From: Rickettsiales bacterium | Lineage (GTDB): Bacteria > Pseudomonadota > Alphaproteobacteria > Rickettsiales > JABCZZ01 | Direction: 5' to 3' | Length of the DNA stretch: 64,000 bases | Assembly: GCA_035765535.1 (NCBI GenBank) | Contig: DASTXE010000006.1 | Span: 620,001-684,000 of the forward strand | Shown here: positions 55,873 to 64,000 of the stretch, in pieces | How the letters are laid out: every line of letters begins with the position of its first letter | Numbering within the stretch: the first letter of the stretch is position 1 | Notes under the pieces: generated by a model | Seen by the model: the letters and a program-made list of their open reading frames with translations, nothing else | Databases searched by the model: none | What the model was told of the DNA's origin: nothing | Translations under genes and position numbers: made by a program

Positions 55873-56409
55873 TTAAGCTGCCGCTTTACCGGTACGCGTC
55901 ATACCTTCCTGGATGAGCTTTGCGGCTTCTTCCGCATCCACCCATTTCAGCACTTTTACCCACTTGCCCTTTTCCAGATCCTTGTAATGTTCAAAGAAGT
56001 GGGCAATCTGATCGCACAGAATCTGCGGCAGGTCTTTATAGGACTTCACATTCGAATAGAACGCGCCAAGCTTATCCACCGGTACAGCAATGATTTTTTC
56101 ATCCTGACCGGATTCGTCTTCCATCAGCAGCGCGCCGATCGGCCTTGCACGAACGACTGAGCCTGCCAGCACCGGAATGTTCGTAACGACAAGCACGTCG
56201 CACGGATCACCGTCACCGGAAAGCGTATGCGGCACAAAACCGTAATTCGCAGGATAAATCATCGACGTCTGCAGGAAACGGTCGACGAACAATGCGCCGG
56301 AATCCTTGTCGATCTCATATTTCACCGGCAGCCCGCCCTGCGGAATTTCAATCACCACATTGATGTCATGCGGCGGGTTTTTGCCTGTCGGAATTTTGCT
56401 GATATCCAT
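55873..56409 (-). CDS. ppa: Inorganic pyrophosphatase
   Basis: A 178-residue family I enzyme: [31 protein letters not shown] and the metal-binding [10 protein letters not shown]. Length is standard. It hydrolyses PPi released in biosynthesis. ATG preceded by aaggac. Confidence 0.97.
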   Translation of the reverse strand: MDISKIPTGKNPPHDINVVIEIPQGGLPVKYEIDKDSGALFVDRFLQTSMIYPANYGFVPHTLSGDGDPCDVLVVTNIPVLAGSVVRARPIGALLMEDESGQDEKIIAVPVDKLGAFYSNVKSYKDLPQILCDQIAHFFEHYKDLEKGKWVKVLKWVDAEEAAKLIQEGMTRTGKAAA

Positions 56410-56531
56410 ATTTAAAGTCCTTTAGTAAGTTAATTATTTAAATTGCTCCTACAAAAGCCTGCTGACTTTTGCAATGAGCCTAACGCCTTCGGCGACTGAA
56501 GGGTTCAGCCTACTGGCTTCCCCCTTCTCCG

Positions 56532-57836
56532 CTATTTGCCGTTGCCTGCAAACACCCTATTGAAAATCGTATCCACATGTTTGGTGTGGTAGTCAAGATT
56601 GAACAATGCCTTGATATCCTCAGGCTTCAACGCATCGGTCACTTCCTTATCGGCCAGCAGCTCGGTCAGGAAGTCCTTGCCCTGCTCCCATACCTTCATC
56701 GCATTACGCTGCACAAGTGCATAAGCGCCTTCGCGCGATACCCCGGCTTGCGTCAGCGCCAGCAGCACGCGCTGGGAGAAAATCAGCCCGCCAAGCTTGT
56801 TCATGTTCTTCTGCATATTCTCCGGATAAACGATCAGCTTATCCATCATGTCAGTGACACGGGCGAGCGCGAAATCAAGCGTCACGGTCGCATCCGGGCC
56901 GATCATACGCTCTACGGAAGAATGGGAAATATCGCGTTCATGCCACAGCGCCACGTTCTCGAGCGCAGGCAATGCATAAGCACGCACCATGCGCGCCAGA
57001 CCGCAAAGATTCTCCGAAAGCACCGGATTGCGCTTATGTGGCATGGCAGAGCTGCCCTTCTGCCCTTTGGAGAAATATTCTTCCGCTTCCAGCACTTCCG
57101 TACGCTGCGCATGACGGATTTCCACGGCTATATTTTCGACCGAGCCCGCAATCACAGCAAGCGTGGAGAAGAACGCCGCATGGCGGTCACGCGGAATCAC
57201 CTGACTGGAAACCGGTTCCACAGCCAATCCAAGCTTTTGCGCTACATATTCTTCCACGAACGGTGCGATATTGGCAAACGTGCCCACAGCACCGGAAATA
57301 GCGCAGGTTGCTATATCCGCGCGTGCAGCAACAAGGCGCTCGCGGCAACGCGCGAACTCAGCATAGAACCGCGCAAGCTTGATACCGAATGTCGTCGGTT
57401 CCGCATGAATACCATGGCTGCGGCCCACGCACACCATGTCTTTGGTTTCGTACGCACGGCGCTTGAGCACAGCGAGCAATTTATCGAGATCCGCAAGCAG
57501 CAGATCCGCTGCTTCCTTGAGCTGCACGGCAAGGCAGGTATCCAATACGTCTGAACTCGTCATCCCCTGATGCATGAATCGCGCATCTTCGCCGACATAT
57601 TCCGCAACGTTCGTCAGGAACGCGATCACGTCATGCTTTGTTACGCGTTCAATCTCGTCGATCCGCGCCACATCGAATTTACCCTTTTTCCAGATGGTCT
57701 CCGCAGCCGATTTCGGAATCACCCCCTGAATCGCCAAAGCATCGCAGGCATGCGCCTCGATCTCGAACCAGATACGGAAGCGGTTTTCCGGCTGCCAGAT
57801 AGCAGCCATTTCGGGACGGGAGTAACGCGGAATCAT
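56532..57836 (-). CDS. purB: Adenylosuccinate lyase
   Basis: A 434-residue purine-biosynthesis enzyme that cleaves SAICAR and adenylosuccinate. The fumarase/lyase signature GSSAMPHKRNPV is intact; TSSDVLDTCLAVQ and GRSHGIHAEPT carry other catalytic residues. Full length. Confidence 0.97.
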   Translation of the reverse strand: MIPRYSRPEMAAIWQPENRFRIWFEIEAHACDALAIQGVIPKSAAETIWKKGKFDVARIDEIERVTKHDVIAFLTNVAEYVGEDARFMHQGMTSSDVLDTCLAVQLKEAADLLLADLDKLLAVLKRRAYETKDMVCVGRSHGIHAEPTTFGIKLARFYAEFARCRERLVAARADIATCAISGAVGTFANIAPFVEEYVAQKLGLAVEPVSSQVIPRDRHAAFFSTLAVIAGSVENIAVEIRHAQRTEVLEAEEYFSKGQKGSSAMPHKRNPVLSENLCGLARMVRAYALPALENVALWHERDISHSSVERMIGPDATVTLDFALARVTDMMDKLIVYPENMQKNMNKLGGLIFSQRVLLALTQAGVSREGAYALVQRNAMKVWEQGKDFLTELLADKEVTDALKPEDIKALFNLDYHTKHVDTIFNRVFAGNGK

Positions 57837-58056
57837 GATACCAACCTATGAATTATAACTTAAATAAGGTTGCCATCCTTACTACAGAATGGTAGGTTCT
57901 GCGAACAAAATTTTCATAGCACAACAAAAACAACGGGTTACATATACTGAACACCTCCGGAACCGGAAGCGCTCGGCAACCGAATATCTTTTGTTATTAG
58001 CGTGTTATAAGAATCTTGTACCGGAGTTCTGGTCAATACCACCGGAGAAACAGATA

Positions 58057-58770
58057 ATGGAAATCACACGACGCAAATTCTGTACTTCCATGGCGGCGGT
58101 TTCTGCCTCTGTCCTGGTCTCAAAGACCGCACTGGGAGACAGTGCCGTCACATCACATATAAGAAAGGGAAAAAATATGGCTTTTACATTACCGGATCTT
58201 CCTTACGCCCAGAATGCACTGGAACCCTACATCAGCGCAAACACGCTGGGCTTCCATCATGGCAAACATCATCAGGCTTACGTCACTAACCTGAATAACC
58301 TGGTGAAAGACACCGACCTCGCCAACATGACGCTGGAAGAAATCATCAAGAAAACCGCTGGCGATGCAGGCAAAGCCGGTGTTTTCAACAATGCCGCGCA
58401 GGTCTGGAACCATACGTTCTACTGGCACTCCATGAAACCGAACGGCGGCGGCGCACCGAAAGGTAAGATTGCCGACAAGATCAATGCTGATTTCGGCAGC
58501 TTCGATAAGTTCAAGGAAGAGTTCAAAAATGCAGGCGCTACGCAGTTCGGCAGCGGCTGGGCATGGCTTGTGCTGGAAAACGGCAAACTGAAAGTGACCA
58601 AGACACCGAACGCCGATCTGCCGATGGTACACGGCCAGACCGCGCTGCTCACGATGGATGTGTGGGAACACGCATATTATCTGGACTTCCAGAACCGTCG
58701 CCCGGACTACATCACCACGTTCCTGGATAAGCTGGTAAACTGGGAATTCGCAGAAAAGAACCTTGGGTAA
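58057..58770 (+). CDS. sodB: Iron superoxide dismutase with optional Tat signal (two starts)
   Basis: Two starts fit. ATG 58057 (ggag 9 bases upstream) gives 237 residues with a Tat-like signal, ITRRKFCTSMAAVSASVLV, then ALGDSAVTSHIRKGKN before the enzyme. ATG 58177 (aagaaaggg upstream) gives the usual cytosolic ~197-residue protein starting MAFTLPDLPYAQ. Metal ligands are intact in HHGKHHQAYV, HTFYWHSM and DVWEHAYYLDF, and TQFGSGWAWL points to iron. The gene might make both a cytosolic and a periplasmic form. Confidence 0.9.
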   Translation: MEITRRKFCTSMAAVSASVLVSKTALGDSAVTSHIRKGKNMAFTLPDLPYAQNALEPYISANTLGFHHGKHHQAYVTNLNNLVKDTDLANMTLEEIIKKTAGDAGKAGVFNNAAQVWNHTFYWHSMKPNGGGAPKGKIADKINADFGSFDKFKEEFKNAGATQFGSGWAWLVLENGKLKVTKTPNADLPMVHGQTALLTMDVWEHAYYLDFQNRRPDYITTFLDKLVNWEFAEKNLG

Positions 58771-58812
58771 GTCTTAGGCCCACCCGGAGGGGGCGAATAC
58801 GCTATACGCGTA

Positions 58813-60108
58813 TTACGCTCCCCTGCCGTGGGGTTTCGTCAAGGGCGCCAGACCGGCCCTGAGCTTATCAGCGATTCCATTCTCATCTTTACCGCGGGTA
58901 ATAGCCAGGATCGCTGCAACCGTAGTAACTACACCAAGTGCCGCTACGACCTTACCCATGAATCCTTTTTTCTTCGTAACCTCACCGGTTGCCTGATCCA
59001 CTTCTTCCTGGCCACCGCTCTTCATCCCGCCAAGGGTTAAAGCCGCACCGGCTACTGCAAGACCCGCAAGAGCTGCCGTGGTGCCAGTAAGACCTTTGCC
59101 ATCGCTGCTTTTGCCTGCACCATCGATTGAGCTGCTGGCTCCGATACCGGAAGCAGGAGTAATGTTCATGGAACTCTGTATAACTGAGGTATCCAGCATC
59201 GCAGTAAGATCTTTGAATGCCTTCGGATCATCAACCTTATCGCCCTTTTTACCCCAGTCAGTAGCAAGTCCGCTACCGGCAGCCTTCGATGCAGCCACTT
59301 CCTCCTGAATTGCCTGGTGGATTTTATGCTTGATCGCCGCCTGCAAATCCTTATTTTTATCTGCCCCATTATTAGCAAGCGCCGTATCATAAGCCCCTTG
59401 CACAGCATTTAAGCTATTCCTAGCCTCATCAACTACTGCTACATCAGGTGTTGCACCATTCTTTTTAGCATCTTTAAGAGCAGCCGACTTTTCTACTGCG
59501 ACTTTCAATGCATCTACCACTCTGGTAACATCGGCATCGATAGTACCACCACCAGAAGGCAGTGCAGCAGCCCATGTCGTCAAATTAGTCGTATAAGACT
59601 GCAGATTTGCATTGAATGCATTGGTTTTCTTAATCTGATCCTCAATGCTTGCACCTTTCATCAGGTCTTTATATTCCGCTTCTACCGCAGCCGTAAATTC
59701 AGCTTTGTCATATCCAAGTTTATCTGCCTGGTCTGCTGCCTGAGTAATATAGTCCTTTGTACGGCCAGCTCCTTTAGCAAGAACAATATAAGAGGCTGCC
59801 TCATGAACATTAACCTTCGTCTTTGGTTCAGCCACCGGGTCAGGATTGGGAACACCAGCTGCACGCAAATCAGCTACTGGAATTTCCGAACCGCCACTGC
59901 TGCGTAATTTTCTAATTTCCTGAACAAGCACACCAGCTTCGGTATCACTTATTGATATATTGCCAGCTACTTTGGCTGCCTTATCAAGCGTGCCAGTAAG
60001 AGTAGCGCGTACCTCATTGCGTTCGGTTTCGCCCGCTTTGTCAGTGGGCACACCATTCGCTGTCATGATGCGTTCTATCTCTTGATCATTCAGATTAAAC
60101 CTAGCCAT
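58813..60108 (-). CDS. Unrecognised Ala-rich protein with hydrophobic C-terminal region
   Basis: A 431-residue protein. The first ~290 residues are helical, Ala/Asp/Lys-rich and soluble (RFNLNDQEIERIM start, GSEIPVADLRAAGVPNPDP). Two hydrophobic segments follow, about residues 341-362 (TTAALAGLAVAGAALTLGG) and 387-404 (VVAALGVVTTVAAILAI), then a basic end. No signal peptide. Strong ribosome site (aggagaag). Could be a membrane-anchored or secreted effector-like protein; no family recognised. Confidence 0.5.
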   Translation of the reverse strand: MARFNLNDQEIERIMTANGVPTDKAGETERNEVRATLTGTLDKAAKVAGNISISDTEAGVLVQEIRKLRSSGGSEIPVADLRAAGVPNPDPVAEPKTKVNVHEAASYIVLAKGAGRTKDYITQAADQADKLGYDKAEFTAAVEAEYKDLMKGASIEDQIKKTNAFNANLQSYTTNLTTWAAALPSGGGTIDADVTRVVDALKVAVEKSAALKDAKKNGATPDVAVVDEARNSLNAVQGAYDTALANNGADKNKDLQAAIKHKIHQAIQEEVAASKAAGSGLATDWGKKGDKVDDPKAFKDLTAMLDTSVIQSSMNITPASGIGASSSIDGAGKSSDGKGLTGTTAALAGLAVAGAALTLGGMKSGGQEEVDQATGEVTKKKGFMGKVVAALGVVTTVAAILAITRGKDENGIADKLRAGLAPLTKPHGRGA

Positions 60109-60315
60109 ACGCTTCTCCTGCCTTGTGTACTTAAAATTTGTTGTTTAACCGATTTGTCTTATTAACTTCATGATTCGTTATAACATGATTATTAACCCAA
60201 ATGTGTTACAATTGTGTTAAATTTCCATGAAGGAAATATTACTAATCGCATTTTTTTGCATAATATTTCAGTGGCTTCCGAAAAAGGCAGGATCTTTTTT
60301 TATACGATTTGGCAA

Positions 60316-61437
60316 TCACTTACTAAAATAAGCGTTCACGGCGTCCACTACCCCGTGCGTAATTTTATGCTCATAATTTTTGGTATGAAGCAGGCGCTCT
60401 TCGTCCGGATTGGTCAGGAAACCGACTTCCACCAGCACGGACGGAATATCCGGCGCTTTCAGCACGGCAAAGCCTGCAAAACGGTGGGTGTGCACCAAAA
60501 GATTCACATCGTCCCCGCTCAGTTTCTTTACCAGAAGATCGGCAAACTGGTTGGATTTTGAGCGGGTTTCGCGCTGCGTCAGATCGATCAGGATATCGGC
60601 GACGTCCTTGCTCGTGCCGGACAGATCCATCCCGCCGATGATATCCGCTTTATTTTCTTTTTCCGCCAGCGCTTCCGACTGCTGGTCCGACGCGGTTTCT
60701 GAAATCGTGTAAACAGAAAGCCCGTCCGCCGACTCGACAGGAGAAGAATTAGCATGGATGGAAATAAATAGATTGCCATGATTCGCACGCGCGCGCCGCA
60801 CACGTTCGCCCAGCAGCAGGTAACGGTCATCCGTGCGCGTCAGATGCACCTGGTAGCGCCCCGTCTCCAGCAATGCCGCCTTGAGCAGTCTTGCATATTG
60901 CAGCGTCAGGTCTTTCTCGCGGCTTCCCGCGTATCCTGCAGTGCCTGGGTCCTGCCCGCCATGCCCGGCATCCAGAATAATCACCGGCTTGCTCTTGGGT
61001 TCTTCCTCGGGCGGCTGCGTTGTTTCCGCTGCAGCATGGCTACTGCCTGCTCCGCGCATAACATCGAACACCAGCCAGTAAGCATGGTGCCAGCGTTCAA
61101 GCTTGGAGTTCATTACCCGGACATCCGTCACAAAATCGAACACGACGCGCGTCGTGCTTTTATTATAGCGGCTGTAGCGTATTCGTGCGATCAGAGGGTC
61201 ATTATAATGTTTTGGGAGCCCCGCTCCACTGCGCCAGTGCGCCGGAGGAAGGTCCAGCACAAGCCGCGGCGGCGGATGTTCGACCATGAACAGGTGATAA
61301 CTCGCTTTTTCGCTGAGCCGGATGCTCACATGTTCGCCCCCCTTGATGGGGCGGACGTGCAGCTCATTGATTTCCAATGCATTTGCTGCCGCAGGCAGCA
61401 TCCATAAACCCAGAACAATTGAAAAAATACGCCGCAT
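60316..61437 (-). CDS. amiC: N-acetylmuramoyl-L-alanine amidase with AMIN domain
   Basis: A 373-residue periplasmic cell-wall hydrolase that splits daughter cells. A signal peptide (cleavage near AANALE), an AMIN domain (residues ~25-125; VSIRLSEKASYHLF) and a catalytic amidase_3 domain with zinc ligands in ILDAGHGGQDPG, the ISIHANS motif and a C-terminal VLVEVGFLTNPDEE. Divergent from rne, the usual alphaproteobacterial arrangement. Confidence 0.94.
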   Translation of the reverse strand: MRRIFSIVLGLWMLPAAANALEINELHVRPIKGGEHVSIRLSEKASYHLFMVEHPPPRLVLDLPPAHWRSGAGLPKHYNDPLIARIRYSRYNKSTTRVVFDFVTDVRVMNSKLERWHHAYWLVFDVMRGAGSSHAAAETTQPPEEEPKSKPVIILDAGHGGQDPGTAGYAGSREKDLTLQYARLLKAALLETGRYQVHLTRTDDRYLLLGERVRRARANHGNLFISIHANSSPVESADGLSVYTISETASDQQSEALAEKENKADIIGGMDLSGTSKDVADILIDLTQRETRSKSNQFADLLVKKLSGDDVNLLVHTHRFAGFAVLKAPDIPSVLVEVGFLTNPDEERLLHTKNYEHKITHGVVDAVNAYFSK

Positions 61438-61827
61438 GCCTCATTCGTAATGGACCACCGCGTAACTTGCAACGCCAACAACGTATATTTCTTGTAAAAT
61501 TCGCAGCCTGTGGCAATGCTGCGCCTATGAATGGGACAACTATTTTCGTCAAATTATAATTGTAGTTATCAATGCAATTATATATAGTCACCCTGCTTAT
61601 GGAATTTTCTGCTTATTCGTCTGCTGTTTGACCATAACCAGCGCAGACGCATGAGCAGCAGGTATTAATATTTAACATTTTTTGATTTCGGCCTTTATGG
61701 TGTTTTCACTTCGTTCAACCGGCATTGATGCAGCAGGACTACGTGCTATTTCGCATGGCGCGCGCATCGCCGTTTCTGATCGTGGAGGAGCTGATGCCCT
61801 GCAAAGGCCGGCTATAGGAGTATTTTC
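61438..61827 (+). other. Intergenic region and rne leader
   Basis: 390 bases between the divergent amidase and rne genes. It must hold both promoters. The last part is a long untranslated leader of rne (aggag just before the ATG). I see no clear riboswitch, but RNase E leaders are often autoregulatory, so structure here may matter. Confidence 0.4.
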
Positions 61828-64000
61828 ATGGTTTTACGACTACTCATTGATTCGGTTCACACAGAGGAAACACGCGTAGCGATCGTAGAAAACGGCCGCA
61901 TTAACGACTTCGATTTCGTCACATCCGCAAAGAAACAGCTTAAAGGCAATATCTATCTTGCCAAGATAACACGCGTCGAGCCCTCCCTGCAGGCAGCTTT
62001 CGTCGAATATGGCGGCGATAAGCAGGGCTTCCTCCCCTTCGCAGAAATTCATCCCGATTATTACCAGATTCCCGTCGCCGACCGCGAACGCCTCATGAAA
62101 GAGGTAGAAGCCGGAGAAGACGCGCGTGAAGAAAACGGAGCTTCATCCGAAGCAGCGGAAGAATCCGCGGCTCCTGCAAAAGCGGTTACCGTAAAGCAGG
62201 AAGAGCCGGAACCGGAAGAAATTTTCCTGAAAGCAGAACCGGAGATCATCGCCCATCTGCACGAAACACCGGTAGCTTACAGCGAAGCCGTCACGGAAGC
62301 GGAAGTGGAAGCACAGGCACATGGAGAAACTCCGCAGCCGATAGAAGGCCCTGCCGTTCAGCAGGAAGTGATCCCCCCCTCTATCACCGAAGCAGCAGAA
62401 GCAATCGAACCGTCCGAAGGACAGGAACATAGCGAAACCGCCGAAACCGAGCCGCAGGAAGCACAGGAAATTGAAACCCTGGCCAGCGAAGAAGATGCCG
62501 TGCGCCAATCGCGTTCCGCCTCTTTCTATCGCCGCTATAAGATCCAGGAAGTCATTAAACGCAACCAGATCGTACTCGTACAGGTGATCAAGGAAGAACG
62601 TGGCAATAAGGGCGTTTCTCTGACCACTTTCATTTCACTGGCTGGCCGCTATTGCGTTCTGATGCCCAATTCCCCCAAAGGCGGTGGCATTTCCCGCAAG
62701 ATTTCCAGTGGTGAAGATCGCAGGCGCCTGAAGGAAATCTCTTCCGAACTCAAAACCGCGCGCGGCATGAGCGCCATCATCCGCACTGCAGGCATCGACC
62801 GCACCCGCGGCGAAATCCAGCGCGACTACGAATACCTCGTTAAATTATGGGAAACCATTCGCGAACAGACCCTTTCTTCCAGCGCCCCTGCGCTGATTTA
62901 CGAAGAAGGCGATATCATTAAACGCACCATTCGCGATTTATATACGACTGATATCAGTGAAATTATCGTTGCAGGCGAAAACGGCTACAATCAGGCAAAA
63001 ACCTTCCTGAACATGCTCCTGCCGGGCGACGAGGTAAAAGTCAAATCGTACCAGGACAATATCCCGCTCTTCCATGCCTATAACATCGAAGACCAGCTCA
63101 ATTCCATGTATGACCAGAGCGTAAAACTGCGCTCCGGCGGCTATATCGTCCTGAATCCGACCGAAGCGTTGATCTCGATCGACGTTAACTCCGGCCGATC
63201 CACAGGCGAACGCAATATTGAGGAGACCGCAGCCAAGACGAATCTGGAAGCGGCAGCAGAAATCGCCCGCCAGCTGCGCCTGCGCGACCTTGCAGGCCTG
63301 ATCGTGATCGACTTTATCGACATGGCCGACTCCCGCAATCGCCGCGCTGTCGAGCGCGCACTGCGTGACGCGCTGAAAATGGACCGTGCGAAAATTCAGC
63401 TCGGCCGCATCAGCCCATTCGGTCTGCTGGAAATGTCTCGCCAGCGCCTGCGTCCCAGCATCAGCGAAACCAGCACCATCACCTGCCCGCATTGCAGCGG
63501 CAAAGGTGTAGTGCGCTCCAACAGCTCGATTGCACTGCAGGCCATCAGGGCGCTTGAGAAGGAAGCCGCAAGCAAAGCAACAACGGAACTGAAACTCACT
63601 GTAACCACGGCAGCCGCACTGGAGATGCTCAACAGCAGACGCGATGCAATCTCCGGCATTGAACAGAAATACGGTGTGAAGATCATGATCGTCGCGGATG
63701 ACAGCATCCCGCACGGCAATTTCCGCATTGAAAAGGTCAAAGGCGGAAAGCGCCATAACCAGCCTGCTTCCGGTCAGACACCGGTTTCCATGGATCATCT
63801 GACGATGGAAGGAATTCCACTGCCGCCGGAAGAACCCACCGTGAACGCAGAAGCCGGTACGGAAGAAGAGACACAGCAACCGCACACTGCCGCATCCGGT
63901 GAAGATCGTCCTCGCCGCAGGCGTGGTGGCCGCGGAAGGCGCGGTGGAAAGAATTTCGCCGAGCGTAATGCAGAACGCGGCAACGAATCCGTTCCCGCTA
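61828..64000 (+). CDS. rne: Ribonuclease E/G (5' part; continues past window)
   Basis: At least 724 residues. The N-terminal catalytic half is visible: an S1 RNA-binding domain split by a long Glu/Ala-rich insertion (about residues 85-235), then SIDVNSGRSTGERNIE and LIVIDFID (metal-binding Asp residues) and the Zn-link TCPHCSGKG. After the catalytic core begins a basic Arg/Gly region (RPRRRRGGRGRRGG). The C-terminal scaffold lies beyond the window. It degrades mRNA and processes rRNA and tRNA. Confidence 0.95.
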   Translation, partial: MVLRLLIDSVHTEETRVAIVENGRINDFDFVTSAKKQLKGNIYLAKITRVEPSLQAAFVEYGGDKQGFLPFAEIHPDYYQIPVADRERLMKEVEAGEDAREENGASSEAAEESAAPAKAVTVKQEEPEPEEIFLKAEPEIIAHLHETPVAYSEAVTEAEVEAQAHGETPQPIEGPAVQQEVIPPSITEAAEAIEPSEGQEHSETAETEPQEAQEIETLASEEDAVRQSRSASFYRRYKIQEVIKRNQIVLVQVIKEERGNKGVSLTTFISLAGRYCVLMPNSPKGGGISRKISSGEDRRRLKEISSELKTARGMSAIIRTAGIDRTRGEIQRDYEYLVKLWETIREQTLSSSAPALIYEEGDIIKRTIRDLYTTDISEIIVAGENGYNQAKTFLNMLLPGDEVKVKSYQDNIPLFHAYNIEDQLNSMYDQSVKLRSGGYIVLNPTEALISIDVNSGRSTGERNIEETAAKTNLEAAAEIARQLRLRDLAGLIVIDFIDMADSRNRRAVERALRDALKMDRAKIQLGRISPFGLLEMSRQRLRPSISETSTITCPHCSGKGVVRSNSSIALQAIRALEKEAASKATTELKLTVTTAAALEMLNSRRDAISGIEQKYGVKIMIVADDSIPHGNFRIEKVKGGKRHNQPASGQTPVSMDHLTMEGIPLPPEEPTVNAEAGTEEETQQPHTAASGEDRPRRRRGGRGRRGGKNFAERNAERGNESVPA

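Noticed and set aside
1..64000. CRISPR array
   Set aside because: No regularly spaced direct repeats seen. The REP palindromes are irregular and too few.

Overview
The window looks like chromosome from a flagellated, chemotactic, Gram-negative alphaproteobacterium. Lineage hints are a DUF1489 gene (a family largely confined to alphaproteobacteria), the divergent AMIN-amidase / rne pair typical of the class, an RNase E with a long acidic insertion in its S1 domain, hfq, fliL, Tat-type signal features and palindromic REP-like repeats. I cannot place the order from sequence alone. Housekeeping genes are intact. Accessory stretches carry many short secreted or membrane proteins and several frameshifted genes.

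Layout. 0-2.4 kb: end of a di-heme cytochrome c peroxidase, a cupredoxin and a chemotaxis receptor. 2.4-9.3 kb: mixed small and metabolic genes (CBS protein, DUF1345, DUF892 ferritin-like, FAH hydrolase, cupin, Nei-type glycosylase). 9.4-18.5 kb: Hsp70-like YegD relative, YaiI, GIY-YIG, RhlE-type helicase, RecQ, a large glycosyltransferase-like orphan, DUF1489 and small secreted proteins. 18.6-26.5 kb: a complete high-affinity K+ operon on the minus strand in the order small ORF, kdpF, A, B, C, D, E, with overlapping junctions, including two tiny membrane ORFs.

26.7-41.5 kb is accessory. It runs from an unrecognised zinc-ligand-rich gene and a degenerate copy of an integrase-proximal/att sequence, through a broken efflux outer-membrane gene, a soluble hybrid kinase and a dense set of small envelope/stress proteins (SYLF, DUF3309, general-stress protein, collagen-like lipoprotein, DUF883-like, CsbD-like). 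It also holds a second KdpE-like regulator and a sensorless kinase. It ends in a P4-type tyrosine recombinase beside tRNA-Ser(GGA). Matching sequence at both ends suggests an integrated, partly decayed island or a repeatedly used integration hotspot.

41.5-64 kb returns to core genes: hfq, lepA, def, an ftsB-like gene, metK (behind a leader that can fold as a SAM-II/V-like pseudoknot), crcB, an RluC/D-type pseudouridine synthase, a MarR regulator, fliL with two coupled neighbours, ppa, purB, Fe-SOD (with a possible extra Tat-signal start), an AMIN-domain amidase and the 5' part of rne. Within it, an AT-rich SIR2-like gene and a GIY-YIG gene sit between REP palindromes and look acquired.

Most novel candidates: the SIR2-like gene in its REP setting, the 303-residue protein at the att-like site, the 645-residue GT-A-like protein, the 431-residue Ala-rich protein with a hydrophobic tail, the metK leader pseudoknot, the dual-start SOD, and the small-protein envelope/stress cluster.
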